A stretch of DNA of 63,832 bases, from the NCBI GenBank assembly GCA_012843025.1, contig DURT01000051.1, positions 1 through 63,832 of the forward strand, read 5' to 3'. The notes under the pieces are model-generated. The model searched no databases. It had not been told where the DNA came from and saw only the letters and a program-made list of their open reading frames with translations. Position 1 is the first letter of the stretch. Each line of letters starts with the position of its first letter. This stretch comes from Tissierellia bacterium. GTDB taxonomy: Bacteria > Bacillota > Clostridia > Tissierellales > Sedimentibacteraceae. Shown here in pieces: positions 47,500 through 56,316 of this stretch. A program made the position numbers and the translations under genes.

Positions 47500-48528
47500 C
47501 TATTGCTCCTTCCTTACAAATAATCCTGCCTTCTTGGCAAATATAAACACAGCTACAACAACAAGGGTTGCCACCATAAGTCCAATAAAAGGATCCGTAT
47601 CGGCAATTATTACTGCAACAATCCCTAACAACGTACTTATAAAATACATTATTAATACCGTTTGTCTCTGATTAAGTCCAAACTTCATAAGTTTGTGATG
47701 AAGATGGTCCCTGTCTGCTTCCATTATGGGCTTTTTGTTTACGTATCTTCTAATAATGGCAAAGGCCGTATCAAATATAGGCAGACCTAAGGCAAACACC
47801 GGCACTGCCAAAGCAACAACCGCAACACTTTTTACCATTCCTAATACAGATGTAACTGCAAGCATGTAGCCTAAGAGCAGGGAACCTGTGTCCCCCATAA
47901 ATATTTTAGCAGGATTGAAATTAAAAGGTAAAAAACCTAAAGAAGCTCCTGCTATAATTGCACACTGCATAACGATAAAATCATGTCCCATTCTTGCTGC
48001 AGTAAATAAAAGAGTGGTGGCTGCAATGCTGGCAACTCCCGATGCAAGTCCGTCTAAACCATCAATTAAATTTATTGTATTGGTAATCCCTACTATCCAA
48101 AATAAAGTTATAGCAAAGGATAACCAGTTGAACAGGTAACTCATACCTGTTTTTGAAAGAGGATTAGTGATAAAATGTATCTGCACTCCTCCCCGTATTG
48201 CAATTATTGCTGCCGAAATCTGTATAAGAAGTTTTATTTTGGCCGGCATGCCGTACATATCATCAATTATTCCTCCAAGAACAATTATTGTTGCCCCTAC
48301 CATAACATGGTAGTTAGTAGAAGTTGAAGGCATGTAAACAAACATACATGAAATTATTGCAACATATATTGCAAGTCCTCCAAAATAAGGCATGGCTCTT
48401 TTATGGATTTTCCTTGATTCTTTTGGAATATCCAGGGCTCCTACCTTTATAGCTAACTTTCTGGCAGGAGGAGTCATTACGAATGATATAATAACAGCAG
48501 AAATAAAAGCAATTAAATTCTCCGTCAT
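47500..48528 (-). CDS. tagO: UDP-GlcNAc:undecaprenyl-phosphate GlcNAc-1-phosphate transferase (TagO/WecA)
   Basis: 342 residues with about ten helices. GGIIDDMYGMPAKIKLLIQ has the aspartate pair for Mg2+, NLIDGLDGLASGVASIA and FMGDTGSLLLGYMLA are the other catalytic loops, and DRDHLHHKLM the cytoplasmic His-rich loop. Starts lipid-linked surface polymer synthesis. One base separates it from wecB. Confidence 0.94.
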   Translation of the reverse strand: MTENLIAFISAVIISFVMTPPARKLAIKVGALDIPKESRKIHKRAMPYFGGLAIYVAIISCMFVYMPSTSTNYHVMVGATIIVLGGIIDDMYGMPAKIKLLIQISAAIIAIRGGVQIHFITNPLSKTGMSYLFNWLSFAITLFWIVGITNTINLIDGLDGLASGVASIAATTLLFTAARMGHDFIVMQCAIIAGASLGFLPFNFNPAKIFMGDTGSLLLGYMLAVTSVLGMVKSVAVVALAVPVFALGLPIFDTAFAIIRRYVNKKPIMEADRDHLHHKLMKFGLNQRQTVLIMYFISTLLGIVAVIIADTDPFIGLMVATLVVVAVFIFAKKAGLFVRKEQ

Positions 48529-48543
48529 CTTATTCCTCTTCTT

Positions 48544-48981
48544 TTATTTTTCTATTTCCATTATTTTGTTTATTCTGTTTTCATGTCTTCCCCCTTCAAA
48601 TTCCGTGGAAAGCCATACATCAACAATGTCTAAGGCAAGACCTGTACCTATAACTCTGCCTCCTAAAGCAAGGACATTGGCATTATTATGCAGCCTTGAC
48701 ATTTTAGCCATATATTCATTGGTGCAGAGAGCACATCTTATTCCTTTAACCTTATTTGCGGCAATAGATATACCTATCCCAGTTCCACATACGATTATAC
48801 CCCTGTCTACTTCCTTGTTAGCTACCATTAAAGCAGCCTTCTTGCCGTATTCAGGATAGTCAACAGATTCTGTGCTGTAAACACCAATATCTTCTATACT
48901 ATAACCTTTTTTTATTAAATGATCCTTAATTGCTTCCTTTAATTCAAATCCTCCATGATCACTTGCTAGTACTATTTTCAT
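48544..48981 (-). CDS. rpiB: ribose-5-phosphate isomerase B
   Basis: 145 residues. VLASDHGGFELKEAIKDHL at the start, YPEYGKKAALMVANKE, and CGTGIGISIAANKVKGIRCALC with the catalytic Cys. Interconverts ribose-5-P and ribulose-5-P. Overlaps the phosphatase gene by 4 bp. Confidence 0.95.
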   Translation of the reverse strand: MKIVLASDHGGFELKEAIKDHLIKKGYSIEDIGVYSTESVDYPEYGKKAALMVANKEVDRGIIVCGTGIGISIAANKVKGIRCALCTNEYMAKMSRLHNNANVLALGGRVIGTGLALDIVDVWLSTEFEGGRHENRINKIMEIEK

Positions 48982-49463
48982 ATTTCCTCCAGCTTATCTA
49001 TATTTTTAAGTATTTTCTTTAAATCCTCTATAATTTCATCCCTGGTTTTTTTATAAACATGGTGGCTTCTGCCATAAGGGTCATCAATATCTAATTTTAA
49101 AGGTTTTTCACCACTAATCTTAGCAGCAAATTCCTTTAATGTATAAATCTTAGGCAGCTTTTCCTTTCTGTGCTTATAATAATCTTCAATTATTCTCTTA
49201 TGATTTAATGTCATAGTTAAAATTAAGTCTGTATTCATTATTTCATCCGTCAACTGCCTCGCCCTGTGATCCCTTATATCAATTCCCATTTCTTTTAAAG
49301 CTGAAATTGATTTTTCATTGGCAGTTTCTCCTGGAAAAACACTTATACCTGCGGAAGAAACATTGATACCTTCAATATTGTTTTCCTTCAGCATATTTTT
49401 GAAAATACCCTCTGCCATGGGACTTCTGCATGTATTACCAGTACAAACAAATAAAATATTCAT
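48978..49463 (-). CDS. ywlE: low-molecular-weight phosphatase, probably protein-arginine phosphatase (YwlE-like)
   Basis: 161 residues from the ATG at 49463 (GAGG upstream). P-loop CTGNTCRSP (C-X5-R) at residues 7-15 and the general-acid loop DDPYGRSHHVY near the end. A Thr in the P-loop (CTGNT) is the residue that sets arginine-phosphate specificity in B. subtilis YwlE, where tyrosine phosphatases have Ile or similar. Together with the neighbours ywlC and rpiB this matches the ywl cluster of B. subtilis. Would counter McsB-type arginine kinase, which is not in this window. Confidence 0.85.
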   Translation of the reverse strand: MNILFVCTGNTCRSPMAEGIFKNMLKENNIEGINVSSAGISVFPGETANEKSISALKEMGIDIRDHRARQLTDEIMNTDLILTMTLNHKRIIEDYYKHRKEKLPKIYTLKEFAAKISGEKPLKLDIDDPYGRSHHVYKKTRDEIIEDLKKILKNIDKLEEI

Positions 49464-49464
49464 A

Positions 49465-50550
49465 CTATACCTCAATTACTTCACTGGCTGCTTTTCCCAA
49501 CCGGTTCAATATTGCTTTTCCAATGCCCTTTTCATCAATTGCTTCCGCCAATATTACATCTACTCCCATATGATCGAAGTCTCTTAATTCCTTAAATAGG
49601 TTTGACGAAATTGTAAGGGGTTTTGTTCTGTCCCCTAAGCAAATTGTTGTTTTTCCTTCATAGGATTTTTCCGTCTGAACTGTTGACATTATGCCAGGTT
49701 TTAGTCCCAAGGATATATATTTTTCATAATCTATATTTATTCTCTTTACAATATTTTCCACAGAGCCTTTGTATAGTATTACCTTTGCTTTGGGAGAATA
49801 ATGCCTGTATTTCTGTCCCGGTGATTTAGGAACAATCTTTTCTTCACTTCTTATTATGGCAGGATCATAACTACATTCACCTAGGACCTCTACTATATCT
49901 TCCCTGGTTACTCCTCCCGGCCTTAAAATCATAGGAACAGAACTGGTCATATCCAAGACTGTAGACTCGAGGCCTATATAGGTTTTTCCCCCATCAATTA
50001 TCATATCCACCTTTCCCATTAAATCCTCTATTACATGGGAAGCTTCAGTAGGGCTGGGTCTACCTGAAGTATTGGCACTGGGAGCTGCAATAGGTTTTTT
50101 GCTTTCCCTTATTATTGCCAAAGCAATATTGTTGGCAGGAAGGCGTATGGCTACTGTATCTAAGCCTGCCGTAATTTTGTCTGACAATATATCTTTTTTA
50201 TTTAATATTATAGTAAGAGGTCCCGGCCAGAATTTTTCAGCTAAAATTTTTGCTTTTTCCGGCACTTCCTCCACTAAATCATATAAATCATGAAAATCTC
50301 CAATATGCACTATTAAGGGATTATCCTGAGGTCTTCCCTTTGCTGTAAATATTTTGTCCACTGCTTCATCATTTAATGCATCAGCACCGATTCCGTAAAC
50401 CGTTTCCGTAGGAAATACCACTGTACCTCCTCTGTTAATAATATCTGCAGCTTCTTTTATTATATTATAATCTAAATTTCCTGGGTCAACTTTTACTATT
50501 TTAGTGTTTATATTAATATCAATTACCTTCTTTCTAATACCAAGTTTCAT
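49465..50550 (-). CDS. ywlC: L-threonylcarbamoyladenylate synthase with Sua5 C-terminal domain
   Basis: 361 residues. The YrdC domain (about 20-220) has GGTVVFPTETVYGIGADALND, KGRPQDNPLIVHI and APSANTSGRPSPTEASHV; the C-terminal Sua5 domain (about 240-361) starts near SPGQKYRHYSPKAKVILY. Makes the activated intermediate for the t6A modification of ANN-decoding tRNAs. First gene of its operon. Confidence 0.95.
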   Translation of the reverse strand: MKLGIRKKVIDININTKIVKVDPGNLDYNIIKEAADIINRGGTVVFPTETVYGIGADALNDEAVDKIFTAKGRPQDNPLIVHIGDFHDLYDLVEEVPEKAKILAEKFWPGPLTIILNKKDILSDKITAGLDTVAIRLPANNIALAIIRESKKPIAAPSANTSGRPSPTEASHVIEDLMGKVDMIIDGGKTYIGLESTVLDMTSSVPMILRPGGVTREDIVEVLGECSYDPAIIRSEEKIVPKSPGQKYRHYSPKAKVILYKGSVENIVKRINIDYEKYISLGLKPGIMSTVQTEKSYEGKTTICLGDRTKPLTISSNLFKELRDFDHMGVDVILAEAIDEKGIGKAILNRLGKAASEVIEV

Positions 50551-50641
50551 TGTTTATTATATACTACAATAACTTTCTGTACAAGATTACTTCTTTAATA
50601 ATTCTTTAATTTCTTAAGTTGCATATATATTTAAGGAAGGG

Positions 50642-50665
50642 AGACACCTTATTCAAAGGATGTCT
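50642..50665. repeat. short GGAGACA-type hairpin between ywlC and the ZIP gene
   Basis: AGACACC and GGATGTCT can pair with one bulge around a 9-nt loop. It resembles the other GGGACA-like hairpins of this window but is weaker, and here it sits upstream of two divergent genes. Confidence 0.35.
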
Positions 50666-50701
50666 GTTAGTTAAGATAGTTCTGGAAAAGAGGAGGTAGA
50701 A

Positions 50702-51439
50702 GTGAATATTTTAAATTATTTTCTATTGGGCTTTTTATTTGGAGGAGTAGGAACACTGATAGGAGGAATACTTTCCATATTACTATATAAACCCAGCGAT
50801 AGAATTGCAGCGGGAATTTTAAGCTTTGCCGCAGGAATAATGATTGCTGTAACATCCTTTGATTTAATGCCTCAAGCTTATAATATAGGGGGATTTTTCA
50901 TAGTTACCCTAGGTTTGGCTTTAGGACTTATAATAGTGTTTTTAGCAGAAGATTTGCTTCCTAACAAAAAACTATATAAGTACAGAGGGAAAAAATTAAG
51001 CTACCTACGGATGAGTTTAATTATTATGATAAGCATAAGTCTCCACAACTTCCCAGAAGGTGTGGCTGTAGGTTCCGGCTACATTTATTCCCAAAACTTA
51101 GGTATAAAAATAGGAATACTGATTGCAGCTCACGATATTCCTGAAGGTATAAGCGTAGGAGTCCCCCTTATATTGGCAGGGGTATCCCCCCTGAAAGTAG
51201 TATTATTAACCCTGCTTACGGGACTTCCCACAGCTTTAGGGACAGTATTGGGAGCAGCAGTGGGAGGATTATCAGATTATTTCATTGCATTTTGCCTTGC
51301 TGCCGCATCCAGCAGCATGCTTTATGTATCTGCCAATGAGCTTATTCCTGAAGCCAATATTTTACACAAAGGAAAAAGCAGCTTTATATTCTTGCTGCTT
51401 GGTTTCATGAGCGGATGTTATTTATCCTTTGGCTTTTAA
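50702..51439 (+). CDS. ZIP-family divalent metal transporter
   Basis: 245 residues, about eight helices. HNFPEGVAVGSGYIYSQ (helix 4) and AAHDIPEGISVGVPL (helix 5) carry the histidine/glutamate metal site of ZIP proteins. GTG start directly after GAGGAGGTAGAA. Likely imports zinc or moves iron/manganese; no metalloregulator site was seen. Transcribed alone. Confidence 0.9.
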   Translation: MNILNYFLLGFLFGGVGTLIGGILSILLYKPSDRIAAGILSFAAGIMIAVTSFDLMPQAYNIGGFFIVTLGLALGLIIVFLAEDLLPNKKLYKYRGKKLSYLRMSLIIMISISLHNFPEGVAVGSGYIYSQNLGIKIGILIAAHDIPEGISVGVPLILAGVSPLKVVLLTLLTGLPTALGTVLGAAVGGLSDYFIAFCLAAASSSMLYVSANELIPEANILHKGKSSFIFLLLGFMSGCYLSFGF

Positions 51440-51476
51440 TTGCCCCAGGTGCTTCCTCCCTATAAAGATTTATGGG

Positions 51477-52061
51477 CTACTCCATTTCATCCAAAGTAAG
51501 GGTGTAACCTTCCATAAATTCATCCATAAATATATTTACTTCAGGCATGTCCATCTTTTGTATTTCATTTAAGAGCGACTGTTTTGCCTTAAGAAATTCC
51601 TTGTTGCCGGATTTTTCTTCTTCAATACATTTAATATAGGCACTTATTTTATCTGCTGCCTTTATAGTCTTCCATACTTGCTTATCCTCTTCCTTGGGGA
51701 TTAAAATATCCTGGTATTCTTCAATAAAGTCCGGAGGAAGAAGATTTAATAACCTCTTGCTGGCCGACAATTCCACTTCCTTGTAAGCAGATTTTATAAC
51801 AGAATTATAATATTTAACAGGAGTTGGCATGTCGCCGGTAATTATTTCGGAAACATCGTGAAAAATAGCATAGAGAGCAGTCCTCTCTGGATTTACGTCC
51901 ATCTTCAACCGTTTTTTCTGTATTATGGACAAACCATGGGCAATTACAGCAACTTCCAAACTGTGCTCCGATACATTTTCTTCCTTCACATTTCGCATTA
52001 AACCCCAGCGATTAATGTACTTCATTCTTGATATGAATGCAAAAAAGTTAGACTTTTTCAT
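51477..52061 (-). CDS. HD-domain nucleotidase (YfbR-like)
   Basis: 194 residues. NVSEHSLEVAVIAHGL provides the first histidine, FHDVSEIITGDMPTP the HD pair, and IKAADKISAYIKCIEEE the last aspartate, as in YfbR 5'-deoxynucleotidases that dephosphorylate dNMPs. Stands alone, with no partner in its transcript. Confidence 0.88.
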   Translation of the reverse strand: MKKSNFFAFISRMKYINRWGLMRNVKEENVSEHSLEVAVIAHGLSIIQKKRLKMDVNPERTALYAIFHDVSEIITGDMPTPVKYYNSVIKSAYKEVELSASKRLLNLLPPDFIEEYQDILIPKEEDKQVWKTIKAADKISAYIKCIEEEKSGNKEFLKAKQSLLNEIQKMDMPEVNIFMDEFMEGYTLTLDEME

Positions 52062-52079
52062 AAAATCCCCCTAAGAAGC

Positions 52080-52111
52080 GGAGACAATGCTCTTCGAACC
52101 AGCATGTCTCC
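52080..52111. repeat. GGAGACA hairpin upstream of the HD gene / downstream of the propeller gene
   Basis: GGAGACA (52080-52086) pairs with TGTCTCC (52105-52111), and GCT/AGC extends it inside. Member of the recurrent hairpin set in this window. Confidence 0.5.
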
Positions 52112-52134
52112 CTGTGATTGTCAAAATTCCCGGG

Positions 52135-52161
52135 ACCCCAACAATTTGTTTGCCTTGGGGT
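52135..52161 (-). terminator. hairpin after the beta-propeller gene
   Basis: ACCCCAA (52135-52141) pairs with TTGGGGT (52155-52161) ten bases past the propeller stop codon. No clear T run. Confidence 0.45.
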
Positions 52162-52170
52162 TGGGTTTTC

Positions 52171-54393
52171 CTAATAAATTGTTAACTCACTTATCTGTTG
52201 ATCTGTTTTAAGGCTGTGTACCTGCATTATATTATCGGAAAATGTGTACAGGTAATCTCCAATATATATTATTCTTCTTACTTCATTTCCATAGGTCATA
52301 TCTGCTTTTCTGTGGGTTATTTGATTTTTTAGGGTAATACTGTCATTGGTTATATTGTATACATAAGCTCCATTAAAATCTGTTTTGTAATTATCGCTGG
52401 TCCTGTTAACAGGGAATGCCATAAGTCCCTTACTTAAAGAAAACATCAAGGCTTTATGATTGTACAGAAGCTCTGAATAGGTGCCCCTGCTTCCTATAAC
52501 TTCCGTAAAAGTTTCCTTGGGTCTGTTTATATCGGAAACATCAAACATTGAAATTTTAAATCCTCCCGTTACAGTTCCTCCCCATTCACTTTCTTCCGTG
52601 TCATAACCAAAACCTAGTATATAGTTTTCATCCACTAAGTGTAAGTAGGTGCTGTATCCAGGAATTTTCAGCATTCCTTTAACCAAGGGTGCCCTTGGAT
52701 TTGATGTGTCTATTACATATAGAGGATCCACCTGCCTGAAAGTAACCATGTAGGCTCTGTCTCCGGCAAAGCGGGTGCTGTAAATTCTCTCTCCTGGAGC
52801 TAAGCCTTCTAATTTTCCTATTATTTTTAAATTTTCATCCAAGATGTACAAGTTGTTTTTGGATGTATTGTTCCACATATCTCCAGTAGTAGTTGCAATT
52901 CTAAAGTTTTTCTTATGTTCATCCATCGAAAACTGATTAATAATAGTTCCAGGTACTTCTCCCTGCACAGCAGTACCTATTTTACCTTCATTGAGTTTGA
53001 ATTTATATATTACTGTACTTGTTGTATATTCAGGACTGTACAACTCTCCCTGTTCTATTCTGTAATCATAGGAATAGTCGGTAACAGCTGTATACATATT
53101 TTCATTTGAAACATAAATTGTGTTGCTACCTCCTAAGTATACATCCACATGAGGCTGGGATTCTATATCAGACAAATTGATTCCCACAGTATACATATAC
53201 CTGCTGTCTATATAATTGGGAAAATATTTAATATTTTCATAACCGAACTCATTTCTTTTATTTTTCAGAACATCTGTATAGTAGGGAAGAGGTACTTCTA
53301 TATCTTCCTTTTGGTAAAAATTATATCCTAAGTTAATATACTTATTGGTAATTAAGTATAAATTATTATCTATTTCCCTGCCAGACACATAATTGCCGTC
53401 AAACAAGTATTCTCTTTCTAAAACAGGTTTTTCTATATTTTCTATATTGTAAATCAATACATTAGTTCTGTCTTCGTAATATCTGGGAGGCATTATATAT
53501 GCTTCAAAGGTTTTGTCTGGTGCATCAGTTACAGGCTCATCCATAATGTAGAAAAAGCTGTTCTGTCCTATTACAATTAACTTGTTTTCTGCTATAAAGA
53601 TTTCATTTATACTGGTGTTTTCCGGAACTGGAACGGTGTATACCACCTTAGGGTTTTCAGGATTTGAATCAATTATTTTTAACCCTCTTCCTGTATTGAC
53701 ATAAATATACTTTCCGTCATTTTTAATAATGTCTCCTTCCTGAACTCCTTCTACTTGTTGGTTAGTATTAGAACTATCTTTAGCTGAGGTAGCTTCCTGT
53801 TCCACAGAGGGAGCTTCTGAAGCTAATCCATCACTTCCTGCAACACTGTCAATGGCAATTCCTCTTCCTCCCCATATATAATTGTAAAGCTTGGAATTAT
53901 ATTCTAACAATGCAATTAAGTTTTCCTTTGAACCTACTGTTGTAATTACATTTTTTTCAAGGGGAAAAGTATCGCCTTTAGTAATGTAAATAGAATTTGT
54001 ACTTTCATCCCATTTTACCCTATGTCCTAAATTTTCCGTAATAAATCTAAGGGGAGCAAAGGTTCTGCTGTTAATCATCTTCACTGGTACATCAATATCC
54101 CTGACCCTGCCATTTACCAGTACTTTATTCTTGCCTAAAATCATCTCTATTTCGTTATATTCATCCTTAATAACTACTTCTAAAAGGCTTTTATTCCAAT
54201 CTACCCGGGCACCTAATTTTTCAAAAACACCCCTTAAGGGAACCATTGTTCTTCCCTTCTCTATAAAAGGTTCCACGTCAAAATCAATTTTTTCTCCATC
54301 AACATAAACTTTTAATCCTGTATCAGCATAGGCTGTAATGCTGAAAGAAAGTATTAAAATTAATATAAATATAGTAATTTTATTAATTTTCAT
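52171..54393 (-). CDS. secreted beta-propeller protein with copper-amine-oxidase-N-like domain
   Basis: 740 residues. Signal peptide (residues 1-23, cut after AYA). Residues about 25-135 carry two repeats of the CuAO_N1-type stalk domain (VPLRGVFEKLGARVDWNKS, FAPLRFITENLGHRVKWDES), a common surface-anchoring module in clostridia despite its name. The rest is a beta-propeller family (PF09826-like), entered at QVEGVQEGDIIKNDGKYIYV, with calcium-like and beta-blade repeats. Likely surface-bound; function unknown. Preceded by AGGAGGGG. Confidence 0.85.
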   Translation of the reverse strand: MKINKITIFILILILSFSITAYADTGLKVYVDGEKIDFDVEPFIEKGRTMVPLRGVFEKLGARVDWNKSLLEVVIKDEYNEIEMILGKNKVLVNGRVRDIDVPVKMINSRTFAPLRFITENLGHRVKWDESTNSIYITKGDTFPLEKNVITTVGSKENLIALLEYNSKLYNYIWGGRGIAIDSVAGSDGLASEAPSVEQEATSAKDSSNTNQQVEGVQEGDIIKNDGKYIYVNTGRGLKIIDSNPENPKVVYTVPVPENTSINEIFIAENKLIVIGQNSFFYIMDEPVTDAPDKTFEAYIMPPRYYEDRTNVLIYNIENIEKPVLEREYLFDGNYVSGREIDNNLYLITNKYINLGYNFYQKEDIEVPLPYYTDVLKNKRNEFGYENIKYFPNYIDSRYMYTVGINLSDIESQPHVDVYLGGSNTIYVSNENMYTAVTDYSYDYRIEQGELYSPEYTTSTVIYKFKLNEGKIGTAVQGEVPGTIINQFSMDEHKKNFRIATTTGDMWNNTSKNNLYILDENLKIIGKLEGLAPGERIYSTRFAGDRAYMVTFRQVDPLYVIDTSNPRAPLVKGMLKIPGYSTYLHLVDENYILGFGYDTEESEWGGTVTGGFKISMFDVSDINRPKETFTEVIGSRGTYSELLYNHKALMFSLSKGLMAFPVNRTSDNYKTDFNGAYVYNITNDSITLKNQITHRKADMTYGNEVRRIIYIGDYLYTFSDNIMQVHSLKTDQQISELTIY

Positions 54394-54484
54394 ATCACAC
54401 CCCTCCTGTTATTATAGACGAAAAACATTGATACTTGTTCCTATTTATACCACAATTTCATAATAAAAACCACCTCAGAGCATA

Positions 54485-54508
54485 AAAAAAAGGATGAAAC
54501 CATCCTTT
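54485..54508 (-). terminator. terminator of the DUF1540 gene
   Basis: AAAAAAAGGATG (54485-54496 region) pairs with CATCCTTTTTT (54500-54510 region), 9-10 bp, with a T run on the minus strand. Confidence 0.8.
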
Positions 54509-54512
54509 TTTA

Positions 54513-54821
54513 TCAAGTTCTAAAAGTGCTGCAGCTAGTTTCCTCCGGCTCCTTTGCATTTTTACCGTTAATTACAATATCCGTTGCCTCGCAGCGCTCA
54601 TCATCATTGTAAACACATTTCACTGCCATACAGCTAATAGGTGTGTTATCCTTGGGTTCATTTACGGAACTTCTCATTCCAGGTTTTTGTTCAATAAAAG
54701 TATCACACTTGGTGGATCGGCTTTCATCAGCATTTCTTCCATCAACGGTAATGGTTGGGGCTGTACAGCCTAATCTCTTATTATAATAGCAATTTGTTAC
54801 TGTACATTTAATTTCTGCCAT
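54513..54821 (-). CDS. DUF1540 protein, two copies of the cysteine motif
   Basis: 102 residues from ATG 54821 (GGAG upstream), MAEIKCTVTNCYYNKRLGCTAP. Two repeats of the C-x5-C-x6-C...C pattern are seen, at about 5-38 and 64-99, so eight cysteines that could bind zinc or another metal. Members are common in spore formers; function unknown. A 10-bp AT hairpin AAAAAAGGATG/CATCCTTTTTT at 54485-54508 follows as terminator. Confidence 0.85.
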   Translation of the reverse strand: MAEIKCTVTNCYYNKRLGCTAPTITVDGRNADESRSTKCDTFIEQKPGMRSSVNEPKDNTPISCMAVKCVYNDDERCEATDIVINGKNAKEPEETSCSTFRT

Positions 54822-54874
54822 TGCATAATCTCCTTTCATCCTTGGTAACATTAGTTTATCCCAAAGATTTTTAA

Positions 54875-55945
54875 TTATGCCTGCCTATAATATGCCAAGA
54901 GCAAATCAACCATCCTTCCATAGCTTTTCACACCATCTTTTTGATTATTTATTTTCAAATAAGTATCATTTACTTTGTTGGAAACTTCCGCAATTTTTGT
55001 TTCAAACTTTTTCCAATAGTTTTTCGAATACTCCAAGTCCCTTCTTACATCCTCCGAATACATATGGTACAAGCGTACAAATTCATCATAATCCTCCATA
55101 TAAAGAGCATTCATGGAATAAGTCAAAGCCAACATGGTACCGCTGTAATAAAAATCATCGTATCCGGAATTAATACATGCCAAATAGGATATGAAGTTTG
55201 CTTCATCCTCTCTCATAAATCCTCTTAGATGAACCAATTCATGAAGCATAACTGCAGGAATTTGATAAGGTGGTATATGAACATTTACATTGGCTTCAAA
55301 AGTAAAGGGGAAAAAAACTCCCGTTATCCGCAAATAAGACATTACTATTGAGTTTTTTACAGGCTTAGGTGCAGAAAATTTTCCTGACAGGACTTCATAT
55401 TCTTCCGCCAATCTGTTTATGGAATTTTTAGCTCTTTCTCCTGTTTCGTAGTAATCATCTAAGTGCACTGTTCCCTTTTCATTTTCCCTTAAGTTTTCTC
55501 TTTTTTTGTTGGCATCCTCTATTAAAATTTCACAAAGCTTTATTAATTCTTCCTTGGATGATTTTTTGATTTCCAAACCGCTGTAATGTGTAAACTCATA
55601 CCTGTAGTAATTTATTCCGCAAAATAGAACAAACAATAATATTACCACTGAAAAAAAGGATATAATTCCAAAAATATATTTTTTAATATAGATAAATGTT
55701 TGAGTTTCAATAGTTTTTACAATAATAAAAACAGTGGACAATATTATGGCTAATAACAAAAATATTATAATTAATTCTGCCAAGGACCGACGAGTTAAAA
55801 ATGAAAACAATCCCCATGTCTTAACAAAAAAGGGATAAATATTGAGAGCATAATACTCTGCATAATGAGGATTAGCTTTAACAATTAATATAATTAAAAG
55901 TGATAAGGGTATAAGTCCGAAAAAATATTTGTAGTGTATTTTCAT
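54875..55945 (-). CDS. DUF3810 membrane protein with zinc-protease-like HEXXH
   Basis: 356 residues. About three hydrophobic segments in the first 110 residues, then an external or cytoplasmic domain. HELVHLRGFMREDEANF (about 240-256) is an HEXXH motif followed by a glutamate in DEA, the layout of a gluzincin metallopeptidase. DUF3810 proteins are otherwise uncharacterised. No partner gene is visible; promoter not obvious. Confidence 0.85.
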   Translation of the reverse strand: MKIHYKYFFGLIPLSLLIILIVKANPHYAEYYALNIYPFFVKTWGLFSFLTRRSLAELIIIFLLLAIILSTVFIIVKTIETQTFIYIKKYIFGIISFFSVVILLFVLFCGINYYRYEFTHYSGLEIKKSSKEELIKLCEILIEDANKKRENLRENEKGTVHLDDYYETGERAKNSINRLAEEYEVLSGKFSAPKPVKNSIVMSYLRITGVFFPFTFEANVNVHIPPYQIPAVMLHELVHLRGFMREDEANFISYLACINSGYDDFYYSGTMLALTYSMNALYMEDYDEFVRLYHMYSEDVRRDLEYSKNYWKKFETKIAEVSNKVNDTYLKINNQKDGVKSYGRMVDLLLAYYRQA

Positions 55946-56073
55946 TGATAATACCTTCTATTTATATTCTACATTTATATTATTTGATTAATACTATACT
56001 GATTTACACTAGTATGAAATATATTTATATATTACTATAGTTTCCATGATCTTTCAATTGATTTTTCAACGAA

Positions 56074-56095
56074 AAACCCCGGCGAGCCGGGGTTT
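56074..56095 (-). terminator. GC-rich terminator of the copA gene
   Basis: AACCCCGG/CCGGGGTT palindrome with a short loop (56075-56094) and a T run on the minus strand, just after the copA stop codon. Confidence 0.9.
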
Positions 56096-56106
56096 AAAAT
56101 TTCATT

Positions 56107-56316
56107 TTACTTTACTTCTACTACTTCATATCCTGCATCTGTTACTGCCTTTGTCAGTTCATCATTTGCTACTTCCTTGTTAAGTGTAACTTCTGCTGAT
56201 TTTTTTTCTAAATCTACCACTGCATTTTCTACTCCATCTACTGCCTTTAATGCTTTTTCAACGGCTGCCTTGCAGTGTCCGCAGCTCATTCCTTCAACTT
56301 TTAAAACTTTCTTCAT
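56107..56316 (-). CDS. copZ: possible separate CopZ copper chaperone from an internal start in copA
   Basis: Inside copA, GGAGG (complement of 56324-56328) lies 7 bp before an in-frame ATG at 56316. From there the 69-residue protein MKKVLKVEGMSCGHCKAAVE... is exactly a normal-sized CopZ chaperone. So the same stretch may be made both as the tail of CopA and as a free protein. Seen: the site, ATG, frame and length. Not seen: evidence that it is used. CopA-CopZ pairs from one gene are known in E. coli, by frameshifting. Confidence 0.5.
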   Translation of the reverse strand: MKKVLKVEGMSCGHCKAAVEKALKAVDGVENAVVDLEKKSAEVTLNKEVANDELTKAVTDAGYEVVEVK

